Source: Paenibacillus lautus NBRC 15380
GTDB taxonomy: Bacteria > Bacillota > Bacilli > Paenibacillales > Paenibacillaceae
NCBI RefSeq assembly: GCF_004000945.1
Contig: NZ_BIMF01000004.1
Span: 248,001-312,000, forward strand
Direction of reading: 5' to 3'
Length of the DNA stretch: 64,000 nucleotides
Part shown: positions 53,913 through 63,440 of the stretch, piece by piece
Layout of the letters: the number at the start of each line of letters is the position of its first letter
Position numbering within the stretch: the stretch's first letter is position 1
The notes under the pieces: generated by a model
Database searches by the model: none
What the model saw: only the letters and a program-made list of their open reading frames with translations
What the model was told of the DNA's origin: nothing
Program-made: the position numbers and the translations under genes

Positions 53913-53994
53913 AGGATAATAGATTCGGCGTCAAGAATCAAATACCTTCTAACGAGCAGTTGTTTTTTTGGAACTTTCTCTCAGAACAATCGCA

Positions 53995-54039
53995 TAAAAA
54001 ACCTCCTTTTCATCCCGCTCGGAGATGGAAAGGAGGTTT
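53995..54039 (-). terminator. Terminator of ahcY
   Basis: On the - strand, AACCTCCTT (54030-54038) pairs with AAGGAGGTT (54000-54008), with CATC/GATG inside, followed by a T-run. Confidence 0.8.
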
Positions 54040-54064
54040 GGAAATGATCTAAAGCTGCTGCTGT

Positions 54065-55333
54065 TTAGTGCTGTGCCCAGCTGTCCAAGTATGACTTCTG
54101 TTCAGCGCTCAGGCTGTCGATGGTAATACCTAGACTTTCCAGCTTGTATAAGGCAACCTGTTCATCCAATTCGTAAGGAACATTTACTACGCGGTTACCG
54201 ATGCTCTTGTACTGATCATTCACGTGTTTGAGCGACAAGGCCTGAAGCGCAAACGTCATATCCATAATCTCTGCCGGATGGCCGTCACCTGCCGCCAGAT
54301 TCACCAAACGACCTTCGGCAAGCAAATAAATCTTACGGCCATCTTTCAGATGATATTCTTCGATATTGCGCCGAACTGTCCGAACCGATTGAGAGCGTTC
54401 TGATAAATCCGGTTTATTGACTTCCACATCGAAGTGACCGGCATTGGATAAAATGGCACCGTCCTTCATGACATCAAAGTCTTCCCCGCTGATGACATCG
54501 CGGTTACCCGTGACGGTCACAAAGAAGTCGCCCAATTTGGCTGCTTCGCGCATTGGCATAACGCGGAAGCCGTCCATATAAGCCTCAACGGCCTTAATCG
54601 CATCAATCTCGGTCACAATGACGTTGGCTCCAAGACCTTTGGCACGCATGGCCACGCCCTTACCGCACCAGCCATACCCTACGACAACGACAGTCTTGCC
54701 TGCAACCACCAGGTTTGTCGTCCGGTTAATCCCGTCCCAGACCGATTGTCCTGTACCGTAACGGTTATCGAATAAGTATTTGCAGTATGCATCATTCACG
54801 GCAACCATTGGGAATTTCAGAGACCCTTCTTTCTCCAAAGATTTCAGACGCAGGATGCCTGTCGTTGTCTCTTCCGCTCCGCCTCGAATTCCTTCAAGCA
54901 GATCCGTACGCTCAGAGTGAAGGATCGTTACGAGATCCCCGCCATCGTCGATGATCAGATCCGGTCTGGTCTCCAGTGTTGAAATGAGGTGCTGCTTGTA
55001 TTCCTCAGGATCCGGGTTATACTTGGCAAACACCGTGATCCCGTCTTCCACCAATGCGGCACATACATCGTCTTGAGTGGACAACGGGTTACTGCCCGTA
55101 ATCGTCACTTCGGCTCCGCCAGCCTGAATGACTTTCGCCAGATATGCGGTTTTGGCTTCCAGATGCAAGGAGATGGCGACTTTCAACCCTTTGAATGGCT
55201 GTTCTTTCTCGAATTGTTCACGCACCCGGTTCAATACCGGCATATGCGCCTGGACCCAATCAATTTTCAGATGACCTTCCGGTGCCAGTTTCAAGTCGGT
55301 AATATTGCTGGTTTGTATTGATGATGAGCTCAT
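54065..55333 (-). CDS. ahcY: S-adenosylhomocysteinase
   Basis: 422 residues, the shorter form. It hydrolyses S-adenosylhomocysteine to adenosine and homocysteine, using bound NAD. VVVGYGWCGKGVAMRAKGLG is the NAD-binding glycine loop, AYCKYLFDNRYGTGQS holds the conserved catalytic region, and NAGHFDVEV follows. AGGAGG precedes the ATG. B. subtilis lacks this enzyme and uses the two-step Mtn/LuxS route, so the methyl cycle here differs. Transcribed in the same direction as bshC, 40 bases downstream of it. Confidence 0.97.
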   Translation of the reverse strand: MSSSSIQTSNITDLKLAPEGHLKIDWVQAHMPVLNRVREQFEKEQPFKGLKVAISLHLEAKTAYLAKVIQAGGAEVTITGSNPLSTQDDVCAALVEDGITVFAKYNPDPEEYKQHLISTLETRPDLIIDDGGDLVTILHSERTDLLEGIRGGAEETTTGILRLKSLEKEGSLKFPMVAVNDAYCKYLFDNRYGTGQSVWDGINRTTNLVVAGKTVVVVGYGWCGKGVAMRAKGLGANVIVTEIDAIKAVEAYMDGFRVMPMREAAKLGDFFVTVTGNRDVISGEDFDVMKDGAILSNAGHFDVEVNKPDLSERSQSVRTVRRNIEEYHLKDGRKIYLLAEGRLVNLAAGDGHPAEIMDMTFALQALSLKHVNDQYKSIGNRVVNVPYELDEQVALYKLESLGITIDSLSAEQKSYLDSWAQH

Positions 55334-55373
55334 TTAACAGCCTCCTATGATCTGATGATTGAATTCCTGATCG

Positions 55374-57005
55374 TTATACGTAAACGACCCTGTGAATGCC
55401 CGAAGCAACGTATGGGATTTCCATCAGGCGATCCACCAGATTCAATCCATAACGATTCATGTATTCCAGGATGTTGTACACCCTCTCCTGAGGTTTCCCT
55501 TCCGGCAGCAGTGTCTGTTCAATGCGCTTCCACTGTGCCAGTGCGGCCTCATGCTGCTGTTCCAAGGCATTCCGGGATTTACTTAACAGGTAATCCATCT
55601 GCTCCAATATTTTATCTTTATTGGTTAGACCTAATTTTAACAGTCCACTTTGCATTTTGCCAAGATCTTCTATTAAAGGCTGATACAATGCTTCAAATTG
55701 TTCCCGGGTTTGACTGAATCGTTCTTCCAGATTCAACTCATCCTTGCTGGCAAGCCAAGCCTCACGCTTTTCAGACAAGCGAAGCTGAACATCCTCGAAG
55801 GACAATCCGTATTTCTCCATAAGCTTATGGACAGTTCCATCTACGATGGAGAATGACATTCTCGGGATGATCAACGGCATCTGCAAACCCAAGTCGGAAA
55901 ATGCATAGCGTGTAATCGCCCAATAGGAAATCTCGCCTGGACCGAGTATCGTCCCCAGCACAGGCAGCAGCGAATCCTGCATGATCGGACGGGTCAGCAC
56001 ATTGTTGCTAAATCGTTCAGGATGCTGATGCAAATCCCGAAGCAGTTCTTCTTCCGTCAGCTTAACGATGCCTTTCCGGTCTGAGAATACATGTCCTTCT
56101 CGGTAAAGCAGCAAGCGTCTGCCTTCATGCAAGTAGAACAAGTTGGCCCCATTCTCCGATACATCAGCCTGGACTTCGTAACCCAGTCCCGCGATATCCC
56201 TTGCCGCCTGATGGTACGAAAGTCCCAGGGTTTCGTTGCGGGTAATCAGCGATTCGAATATGGGCACTTCCAACGCCCGAAGTCCCGGGTCGGCGGAATC
56301 CAGGAGTATTAGCCCATATTTGCCGAACATACAGCTGATTAGTTTAGCGAATGCCTCGCTGAGCCAAGCCGAACCGTGAAGCGATTCCTTCGCGATTTTC
56401 AGCAGATCGGCCTTATATTCGCTGTCTGCCAACTGAGTCTGGAGTGCTGTCAGCATCGCATTCCAATCTTCCTCAGCAACGTCAGTATAACTAACCGACG
56501 TCCTGAGTCCGTCCTTGGCATCAAGTTTGATCTTGGACAGCTGCTGATCCTGACTCAGGAAGTACGTATGGTTGACTTCATCCCAATCATGATCCTCCCC
56601 GGCGATCCAAAATACAGGCACGACAGGACGATTCAAGCGCTCTTCCGCTTCGCGGGCCGCTTGAATGACGGTAATTGCTTTATATATGACAAGCAGTGGT
56701 CCGGTGAACAAACCGCTTTGTTGTCCACCAACCATGGTAACCGTTCCTGGCTGCTCCAGAAGTTGAAGGGATTTATGTACAGCGGGATGATCATTGTGTT
56801 TCTGATTGTACGTTCGAAGACAATCTGCCAGCGCTTTACGCTGAATTCGCTTGTCTTCCGAAAGATCCAGCCATTGTACCCGCTCTGCATAGCTGTGCTC
56901 GCCGCGGTAATCTTCACCGTAGAACCCGCTTACCCGGTCGAAATGATGAATATAATCCTGAGCGAGACGCGAAGCGAGGGATAATGGTTCCGGAACGATA
57001 TTCAT
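55374..57005 (-). CDS. bshC: Bacillithiol biosynthesis cysteine-adding enzyme BshC
   Basis: 543 residues, the usual length. A Rossmann-like core, with VTMVGGQQSGLFTGPLLVIY near 90, PVFWIAGEDHDWDEVNHTYF near 150, and ILGPGEISYWAITRYAF near 360, is followed by a long coiled coil (about 410-490). It adds cysteine to GlcN-malate to complete bacillithiol, the low-molecular-weight thiol of Bacillales. AGGAGG precedes the ATG. It is the first gene of a bshC-ahcY unit. Confidence 0.96.
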   Translation of the reverse strand: MNIVPEPLSLASRLAQDYIHHFDRVSGFYGEDYRGEHSYAERVQWLDLSEDKRIQRKALADCLRTYNQKHNDHPAVHKSLQLLEQPGTVTMVGGQQSGLFTGPLLVIYKAITVIQAAREAEERLNRPVVPVFWIAGEDHDWDEVNHTYFLSQDQQLSKIKLDAKDGLRTSVSYTDVAEEDWNAMLTALQTQLADSEYKADLLKIAKESLHGSAWLSEAFAKLISCMFGKYGLILLDSADPGLRALEVPIFESLITRNETLGLSYHQAARDIAGLGYEVQADVSENGANLFYLHEGRRLLLYREGHVFSDRKGIVKLTEEELLRDLHQHPERFSNNVLTRPIMQDSLLPVLGTILGPGEISYWAITRYAFSDLGLQMPLIIPRMSFSIVDGTVHKLMEKYGLSFEDVQLRLSEKREAWLASKDELNLEERFSQTREQFEALYQPLIEDLGKMQSGLLKLGLTNKDKILEQMDYLLSKSRNALEQQHEAALAQWKRIEQTLLPEGKPQERVYNILEYMNRYGLNLVDRLMEIPYVASGIHRVVYV

Positions 57006-57089
57006 GAGGTATGCCTCCTATTCTACGTCGCAACCAAATCTAGATTGTGCATGGAATTTAATTTTTTCTATATCATTTTGCCTTTCTTG

Positions 57090-57119
57090 ATTGTACCGAA
57101 TGTTGGCATTCTGCGTCAA
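57090..57119 (-). promoter_or_regulatory. Sigma-A promoter of bshC-ahcY
   Basis: TTGACG (57114-57119), an 18-base spacer and TACAAT (57090-57095) on the - strand, about 85 bases before bshC. Confidence 0.75.
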
Positions 57120-57122
57120 AGG

Positions 57123-57161
57123 AAAAGAATAGCCGCCGGCACGATGCCAGCGGCTATTCTT
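57123..57161 (-). terminator. Terminator of the opp operon
   Basis: On the - strand, a perfect 12-bp stem AAGAATAGCCGC (57150-57161) with GCGGCTATTCTT (57125-57136), then TTCC. It lies 32 bases after oppF and just upstream of the bshC promoter. Confidence 0.85.
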
Positions 57162-57193
57162 GAAGCAGCTTCCTCATATTGAGGTTCGTTTAT

Positions 57194-58132
57194 TCAAGCG
57201 TAGGCTTTTGCAACCCAGTGTCCTTTGGACACTTCGACCAATTCCGAATCCTTCACGTCCAGTTGAACCGTTCCGTCTTCGCCTTTGGCAGCCGAGATCG
57301 GCCCCTGCGTATCGTCTTCCAGCTTGAGACGCTTTTTGTTAGCCTCAATTTCCGGATCCGGAATCGGAATCGCGGACAGCAGGGTTTTGGTGTAAGGATG
57401 GATCGGATTCGCATACAGCTCTTCACTGTCTGCCAGCTCCACCATTTTGCCCAAGTACATAACCGCTACCCGGTCACTGATATGCTTGACCATGGACAGG
57501 TCATGCGCAATGAAGAGATAGGTCAGGCCAAGACGATCCTGCAAATCCTTGAGCAGGTTGACCACCTGCGCCTGAATCGAAACGTCAAGCGCCGAGATCG
57601 GCTCGTCACATATGATAAATTTAGGGTTTACCGCAAGAGCACGTGCAATCCCGATCCGTTGACGCTGACCGCCCGAGAATTCATGAGGGTAACGTGTGGA
57701 GTGGTCACTATTCAAGCCGACCATATCCAGCAGTTCCTCAATCCGCTTCTTGCGTTCAGCCCGGCTGCCGGCCATTCCGTGAATATCCAAAGCTTCTCCG
57801 ATAATATCCGACACCGTGAATCTTGGATTCAGCGAGGCATACGGATCCTGGAAGATCATCTGCATATCGCGGCGCATCGCCTTCATCTTGCCCGGAGACA
57901 GCTTGTATATATCCGTTCCGTTAAAATTAACGCTGCCAGCCGTAGGTTCATAGAGACGGAGAATCGTCCGTCCTGCTGTTGATTTACCACAACCCGACTC
58001 TCCCACCATGCCAAGCGTTTCGCCTTCACGAATATAGAAGTTCAGATCGTCAACCGCTTTAAGAACCTGGCCTTTGCCTACGTTGAAATACTTCTTCAGG
58101 CCCTTTACCTCAATCAAGTGGTTATCCTTCAT
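57194..58132 (-). CDS. oppF: Oligopeptide ABC transporter ATP-binding protein OppF
   Basis: 312 residues. Walker A GESGCGKST, signature FSGGQRQRIGIARAL, Walker B FIICDEPISALDV and a C-terminal oligopeptide/dipeptide extension (ANPIHPYTKTLLSAIP). It pairs with OppD to power import of peptides. Its ATG overlaps the oppD stop by 4 bases (ATGA). Substrate could be dipeptides rather than longer peptides. Confidence 0.95.
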   Translation of the reverse strand: MKDNHLIEVKGLKKYFNVGKGQVLKAVDDLNFYIREGETLGMVGESGCGKSTAGRTILRLYEPTAGSVNFNGTDIYKLSPGKMKAMRRDMQMIFQDPYASLNPRFTVSDIIGEALDIHGMAGSRAERKKRIEELLDMVGLNSDHSTRYPHEFSGGQRQRIGIARALAVNPKFIICDEPISALDVSIQAQVVNLLKDLQDRLGLTYLFIAHDLSMVKHISDRVAVMYLGKMVELADSEELYANPIHPYTKTLLSAIPIPDPEIEANKKRLKLEDDTQGPISAAKGEDGTVQLDVKDSELVEVSKGHWVAKAYA

Positions 58133-59124
58133 GAACCTTGCGCCTCCTTCGCCATCGGATGCAGATTCCAGCAGCGCGCCATGTGCGTGTCACTAAACTC
58201 TGTTGCGCCCGGATCCACCCGTTCACAAATTCGCATAGCTTCATCACAGCGGGCGGCGAACGGACAGCCTACAGGCGGTTTAATAAGGTCCGGAGGTGTT
58301 CCGATAATCGGAATCAGCGGTTCGTCTTTCTTCTGATCCAGACGCGGCATGGAACGAAGCAATCCTTTGGTGTAAGGATGCTGCGGATTTTTGAAAATCT
58401 CCCATTTCGTTCCCGTTTCCACCACTTCACCTGCATACATCACGATGACACGGTCACACATGCCGGCAACAACGCCGAGATCATGCGTGATCAGAATAAT
58501 CGAGGTGCCCAAGCGTTCCTGCATTTCCTTCATAACATCCATAATCTGTGCCTGAATGGTCACGTCGAGTGCTGTCGTCGGTTCGTCCGCAATCAGCAGG
58601 GTCGGCTTACATGCAAGCGCAATGGCAATCATCGCACGCTGCCGCATACCGCCGGAGAACTCATGCGGATACTGATTGAAGCGCTCCTCCGCATTTTTGA
58701 TACCTACCAGCTTCAGCATTTCAATGGCGTGCTTTTTGGCTTCGGAGAAAGACATCCCCTGGTGCTTGATCAGCACCTCCGTGATTTGTTTACCTATTCT
58801 AATGGTCGGATTCAGCGACGTCATCGGATCCTGAAAAATCATCCCAATATCCTTACCGCGAATCGCTTCCATCTGTTTATTCGTTTTTTTGAGAAGGTCT
58901 TGTCCTTGGAAAATGACCTCACCCTTTTTTATTTCTGAGGGCGGGGACGGAATCAATCGCATAATGGTCTGGGCGGTAACACTTTTACCGCTTCCGGACT
59001 CACCGACGATGGCAACCGTCTCCCCCTTGCCGACTTCAAAATTCATGCCGCGGACTGCCTTTACTTCACCGCCGCGAACACGAAACGATACGTTGAGGTC
59101 CTTCACCTGCAAGATCGGTTCCAT
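58129..59124 (-). CDS. oppD: Oligopeptide ABC transporter ATP-binding protein OppD
   Basis: 331 residues. Walker [10 protein letters not shown], signature [15 protein letters not shown], Walker [14 protein letters not shown]. The C-terminal extension holds the four-Cys region ([18 protein letters not shown], then ARCW) that binds an iron-sulfur cluster in several OppD proteins. It starts 13 bases after oppC. Confidence 0.95.
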   Translation of the reverse strand: MEPILQVKDLNVSFRVRGGEVKAVRGMNFEVGKGETVAIVGESGSGKSVTAQTIMRLIPSPPSEIKKGEVIFQGQDLLKKTNKQMEAIRGKDIGMIFQDPMTSLNPTIRIGKQITEVLIKHQGMSFSEAKKHAIEMLKLVGIKNAEERFNQYPHEFSGGMRQRAMIAIALACKPTLLIADEPTTALDVTIQAQIMDVMKEMQERLGTSIILITHDLGVVAGMCDRVIVMYAGEVVETGTKWEIFKNPQHPYTKGLLRSMPRLDQKKDEPLIPIIGTPPDLIKPPVGCPFAARCDEAMRICERVDPGATEFSDTHMARCWNLHPMAKEAQGS

Positions 59125-59137
59125 ACCTTCCCACCTC

Positions 59138-60088
59138 CTATTTTTTCAATTTCGGATCAAGGGCATCACGCAATCCATCACCGAAAATGTTAAATGCTAA
59201 CATCGTCAAGCTGATAAATAGAGCAGGGAACAACATCCGCCATGGATAGTACATCCATCCGGACAGGGCATCATTAATCATGGAGCCCCATGAAGCAACC
59301 GGTGCTTGAACTCCAAGACCAAGGAAGCTCAGGAAAGCCTCGGCAAAGATCGCACTTGGAACCGACAGGGTCAATGTAACGATAATCGGCCCCATTGCAT
59401 TCGGAATCAAATGCCGGAACAATAGACGCGCAGTTCCCGCACCCATCGAACGTGAAGCGAGGACATATTCTCTGCTCTTAAGCTGCATAATCTCGCCCCG
59501 CACAATCCAGGACATGTTAATCCACCCGGTGATGGTTAAGGCGAGTATGATCGTTCCTAAACTTGGTTCAAATACAACCAGCAGCAAAATTGTAACGAGC
59601 AGATAAGGAATGGAATACAAAATTTCTGCAAACTTATTCATGAACTCATCGACACGGCCACCGAAATAACCCATGATGCCGCCATATATTACACCAATCA
59701 TCAAGTCAATCGCAGCTGCTGCAAGACCAACGGTCAAGGAAATCCGAGCTCCCATCCAGGTACGTACAAAAACGTCGCGGCCCAGATCGTCGGTTCCAAA
59801 CCAATGTTCTGATGAAGGCGGCATATTCGTATTCATCAAATCATTCGTTTCATAATCATAGTTAGAGATCATCGGGCCGATAATGGCCATGATGACAATC
59901 AGAATCATAATAACCAAGCCCGTCATAGCAAGCTTGTTCTTGCGCAATCTTTCCCAGGAATCTCTCCAGGAGGACAAACTTTCACGCTGTATTACCTCGG
60001 ATTGTTTCTCATCAGGACCAATCTTCTGAAAATCTTCAGGCTTCAAGTTGAGTGCCGCAGGATGAGGCATACGTTGTTCTTTCTCCAT
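59138..60088 (-). CDS. oppC: Oligopeptide ABC transporter permease OppC
   Basis: 316 residues. A cytosolic N-terminal segment of about 50 residues (the OppC_N part), then six membrane helices. The BPD_transp_1 EAA loop reads REYVLASRSMGAGTARLLFR and couples to OppD/F. HWFGTDDLGRDVFVR is an OppC hallmark. AGGAGAGG precedes the ATG, and it lies 2 bases after the oppB stop. Confidence 0.95.
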   Translation of the reverse strand: MEKEQRMPHPAALNLKPEDFQKIGPDEKQSEVIQRESLSSWRDSWERLRKNKLAMTGLVIMILIVIMAIIGPMISNYDYETNDLMNTNMPPSSEHWFGTDDLGRDVFVRTWMGARISLTVGLAAAAIDLMIGVIYGGIMGYFGGRVDEFMNKFAEILYSIPYLLVTILLLVVFEPSLGTIILALTITGWINMSWIVRGEIMQLKSREYVLASRSMGAGTARLLFRHLIPNAMGPIIVTLTLSVPSAIFAEAFLSFLGLGVQAPVASWGSMINDALSGWMYYPWRMLFPALFISLTMLAFNIFGDGLRDALDPKLKK

Positions 60089-60090
60089 GT

Positions 60091-61023
60091 CTACCTCTCC
60101 TTTCCGCCGGTCAATTTAATGCGTGGATCCACAAATACATACACGATATCTGTAACGAAACGCGCCAGCATCAGCAAGATGCCGTAGAATATGGTAATCC
60201 CCATAATGACTGTATAATCGCGGTTTGTGATACTTTCAACGAACTGCTTGCCAATGCCGCCAATACCGAAGATCTGTTCAATAACGACCGAACCGGTAAT
60301 GATGTTCGCTGTCATTGGGCCGACGTACGTTACGACCGGCAAGATGCCGTTACGGATAACGTGACGGAACATAATGGCGAACCAGTTAAGGCCCTTGGCC
60401 TTCGCCGTCTTGATATAATCCGAATGCAGTACTTCCAGCATGCTGGATCGCGTTAATCGCGCGATAAATGCAATCGGTTGAGCAGATAGGGCCATTACAG
60501 GAAGCACATAGTCAAGCGGTCCTTCAAAACCCATAACATTGAAAATGCCCGCTTTCTCTGCGAGAACGAATTGCAACAATGACGCGAGTACAAAACTCGG
60601 TACTGCGATGCCGAGAACCGAGATAATCATGGCGATGTTGTCAATCAGCTTGCGGTGATACAGAGCTGCAAGCATCCCCAGCAGGACACCCACGATAACG
60701 GATACTACGATCGCGATAAGACCCAATCGGAGTGAAGGGCCAAATGTATCAACAATAATATCAGTGACGGATTGCCCCTGTTTCTTCATAGACAAACCAA
60801 AGTCACCCTGAACGATATTGCCCAAGTATTTCGTATATTGCTGAAATACCGGTTTATCTAAATCATACTGCTCCATCAGCCTCGCCAAAATTTCAGGCGA
60901 TGGCTTTTTCTCTCCCATAAACGGATCGCCCGGTATGGCTTTCATAAGAAAAAAAGTGGCTGAGATCAGTATGAACAACGATACAAGCATATAAAAAAAC
61001 TTACTCGCCACATACCTCAGCAT
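60091..61023 (-). CDS. oppB: Oligopeptide ABC transporter permease OppB
   Basis: 310 residues with six membrane helices. The family start MLRYVASKFFYMLVSLFIL, LPVMALSAQPIAFIARLTRS and the EAA loop SDYIKTAKAKGLNWFAIMFR identify it. It forms the channel with OppC. AGGAGG precedes the ATG. It is separated from oppA by 208 bases that hold a strong terminator-like hairpin. Confidence 0.95.
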   Translation of the reverse strand: MLRYVASKFFYMLVSLFILISATFFLMKAIPGDPFMGEKKPSPEILARLMEQYDLDKPVFQQYTKYLGNIVQGDFGLSMKKQGQSVTDIIVDTFGPSLRLGLIAIVVSVIVGVLLGMLAALYHRKLIDNIAMIISVLGIAVPSFVLASLLQFVLAEKAGIFNVMGFEGPLDYVLPVMALSAQPIAFIARLTRSSMLEVLHSDYIKTAKAKGLNWFAIMFRHVIRNGILPVVTYVGPMTANIITGSVVIEQIFGIGGIGKQFVESITNRDYTVIMGITIFYGILLMLARFVTDIVYVFVDPRIKLTGGKER

Positions 61024-61147
61024 TTCGCTAGCCTCCTGATCAGTTGTTCTAAACCAAGCCGTCTATATAATTGTATTATTCTAGAACGGACCTGGCATCC
61101 CTTAACTTTCACCAACGGACACAAGATTTGGAAACCTTGTGCTCATA

Positions 61148-61199
61148 CAAAAAAATCGGGATATATATGAGGTTTAAATGCCCCACATATATATCCCGA
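61148..61199 (-). terminator. Terminator-like hairpin between oppA and oppB
   Basis: A perfect 14-bp stem, TCGGGATATATATG (61156-61169) with CATATATATCCCGA (61186-61199), followed on the - strand by seven T. It probably ends most oppA transcripts and lets a fraction continue into oppB-C-D-F. No separate promoter for oppB was found. Confidence 0.85.
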
Positions 61200-61231
61200 A
61201 CCGTAACCTTTTATAAATGGCTTACAAAAGA

Positions 61232-62893
61232 CTACTCGATATATGCACGTGTGAAATCGATATCACCCTTATAATCCAGATGAAGGTTCTTCACCCATGG
61301 TTTAACCAGGGACACGCTAGAGTAATAGTAGATCGGCATTACAACTTGGTTGTCTTCAACGAGAATTTTCTCAGCTTTGGACATCAGCTCCATGCGTTTA
61401 GCGTTATCGCTGGTTGCATAAGCATCCTTCACAAGTTTGTCATATTCTTCGTTCTTGAAGCCAGTATCGTTGTTACCGCCGTTGGATGTCCACATATCGA
61501 TATAAGTCATCGGGTCGTTATAGTCTGCTCCCCAACCGGAACGGGCAATTTGATAGTTCAAATCCGTACGGTTCTTCAGGAATACGCCCCACTCTTGGTT
61601 TTGTACCTTCACAGTAACGCCGAGGTTATTCTTCCACATATCTGCAATAGCAAGCGCAATTTTCTTGTGGTTGTCATCAGAGTTATGGATTAGAGTAACT
61701 TCCGGTAATGTGGTATAGCCTTTTTCCTTCATACCTTGCTCGAGCAGTTTCTTAGCTTCTTCAAGATTTTCATCGAAGTAAGTATCCGCTACCTCTTTAC
61801 GGTACTCGTCGGACTCACCCTTGATACCAGGAGGAACAAATCCAAAGGCAGGAAGCTGTCCACCTTGTGTGATTTTCTCTACAATCGCCTTACGATCAAT
61901 CGCCATGGCGAATGCTTTACGGATGTTCACATTGTCAAACGGTTCTTGAGTTGTGTTAAAGATATAGAAATACGTCGATGAAATACCTTTGATCATCAGT
62001 TCATCGCCCAATTCCTTCTTGATCGCATTCAGCTGATCCGTCGGAATATTTCCTGTTGGATGTCCTGCATAATCCAATTCATCGTTACGGTAGCTTGAAA
62101 GTTCCGTTGCAGAGCTGTTCACGATACTCATTTGAACTTTTTCAAGTTTGATTGCATCCTTATCCCAATATTGGTCGTTCTTCACAAGCTCGATCTTTTG
62201 ACCTTTGGTCATTTGTGAAACTTTGAACGGACCATTACCGATCAATGTATCCGGTTTGGTTGCCCAAGAAGCATTACCTTCAACGGAGCTGTGAATCGGG
62301 AAGTAGGTTTGGAATGACATCAAGCTGAGGAAGTATGGCGTTGGGTTTGCCAGCGTAACTTCGAGCGTATAATCATCGGTTGCTTTTACGCCGACTTCAT
62401 TAGCGTCTTTGATCTCTCCAAGATTGTAAGCTTCAGCATTTTTGATGTAATAGAGCTGATACGCATATGGTGATGCAGGAGTAAAGTTCGGATCAAGTAC
62501 GCGTTTCCATGCATACTCAAAATCTTTTGCCGTTACTGCATCGCCGTTACTCCATTTGGCATCTTTGCGAAGGGTGAAGACATATTTCAATCCATCTTCA
62601 GAAACCTTCCATTTTTCGGCTACGCCAGGCTCTTCAGAACCATCTGCACCCTTGCGAACCAAACCTTCAAATACAGCACTGATTACCGTATTCGACGTAT
62701 TATCCTGAGCCAAGCCCGGATCCAATGTAGGAGGGTCGGAAGCAAGGTTCATCCGGAAGACTTGCTCTTTAGGCTTGTCCGCCGTTCCGCCGTTATTGGC
62801 GCCTTCGTTCTTGTCAGCTCCACACGCTGCCAAAACTGAGCTGAAAGCAAGAATTAGCGTCATGAGAAGCAGTAATTTCTTTTGTTTCTTCAT
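61232..62893 (-). CDS. oppA: Oligopeptide-binding lipoprotein OppA
   Basis: 553 residues. A basic start (MKKQKKLLLLMTLILAF) leads to the lipobox SVLAAC, so Cys23 is lipidated after cleavage by LspA. The SBP_bac_5 fold shows FRMNLASDPPTLDPGLAQDN and FTLRKDAKWSNGDAVTAKDF. GGGG before the ATG is strong. It captures peptides outside the membrane and hands them to OppBC. In sporulating Bacillales, Opp import also carries signalling peptides; whether that applies here is inference. Confidence 0.95.
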   Translation of the reverse strand: MKKQKKLLLLMTLILAFSSVLAACGADKNEGANNGGTADKPKEQVFRMNLASDPPTLDPGLAQDNTSNTVISAVFEGLVRKGADGSEEPGVAEKWKVSEDGLKYVFTLRKDAKWSNGDAVTAKDFEYAWKRVLDPNFTPASPYAYQLYYIKNAEAYNLGEIKDANEVGVKATDDYTLEVTLANPTPYFLSLMSFQTYFPIHSSVEGNASWATKPDTLIGNGPFKVSQMTKGQKIELVKNDQYWDKDAIKLEKVQMSIVNSSATELSSYRNDELDYAGHPTGNIPTDQLNAIKKELGDELMIKGISSTYFYIFNTTQEPFDNVNIRKAFAMAIDRKAIVEKITQGGQLPAFGFVPPGIKGESDEYRKEVADTYFDENLEEAKKLLEQGMKEKGYTTLPEVTLIHNSDDNHKKIALAIADMWKNNLGVTVKVQNQEWGVFLKNRTDLNYQIARSGWGADYNDPMTYIDMWTSNGGNNDTGFKNEEYDKLVKDAYATSDNAKRMELMSKAEKILVEDNQVVMPIYYYSSVSLVKPWVKNLHLDYKGDIDFTRAYIE

Positions 62894-62978
62894 CTTGCGG
62901 TATCCCCCTCATAGATTTTAGGTATATGCTTATCGATTATACAACCAGTGGTCAAAAAAATCCAGAAATCAATAAATT

Positions 62979-63013
62979 GAAAAATCTGCCTGACCCAATG
63001 ATCAAACAGATTT
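62979..63013 (-). terminator. Terminator after the DUF3397 gene
   Basis: On the - strand, AAATCTG (63007-63013) pairs with CAGATTT (62982-62988), with an inner TGA/TCA pairing, followed by a T-run. It separates this unit from oppA. TATAAT at about 62936-62941 may be the oppA -10 box. Confidence 0.65.
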
Positions 63014-63042
63014 ATCATATAATTCTAGTTATTAGATTGTTC

Positions 63043-63429
63043 TTACATCATCTTAATTATGTAGGAGAGGATGCCAAAAAATGTGAATATGATGTACCCG
63101 AAGCTCATGCTGACAAACCCGAGACGCCACACGGCGCGCAGCAGCCTTTTACCGTTAACCTTGCCTTTCCAGCGGTTCTGCGCACTGCCGATCAGCCCCG
63201 CTGCAATGAGCAGCATGAGGAGAATGAGATAGAAACCGAATTTGGACTGGAATATATTATTAAACAAGGCGGAGACCGAAAACAGCATAAAAAATGTGGT
63301 GACATCCATGGCCAGCTCCAGCGCTTGCTTTCGATTTTTATTTCTTTGCAAGACAATGAAATAAACCAGTAAAAACGGAATGAACGGAAAAAGACTTAAT
63401 GTATGAAACAGCCCCTGCAAGAAACCCAT
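63043..63429 (-). CDS. DUF3397 membrane protein
   Basis: 128 residues with four membrane helices (around 8-26, 40-58, 64-84 and 100-122). FPFIPFLLVYFIVLQRNKNR, VTTFFMLFSVSALFNNIF and IAAGLIGSAQNRWKGKVN fit DUF3397, a Bacillales family of unknown function found beside the mraZ region and panE. It starts 11 bases after the panE stop, in the same direction, so probably co-transcribed. Confidence 0.8.
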   Translation of the reverse strand: MGFLQGLFHTLSLFPFIPFLLVYFIVLQRNKNRKQALELAMDVTTFFMLFSVSALFNNIFQSKFGFYLILLMLLIAAGLIGSAQNRWKGKVNGKRLLRAVWRLGFVSMSFGYIIFTFFGILSYIIKMM

Positions 63430-63440
63430 GCTAAGACCCC

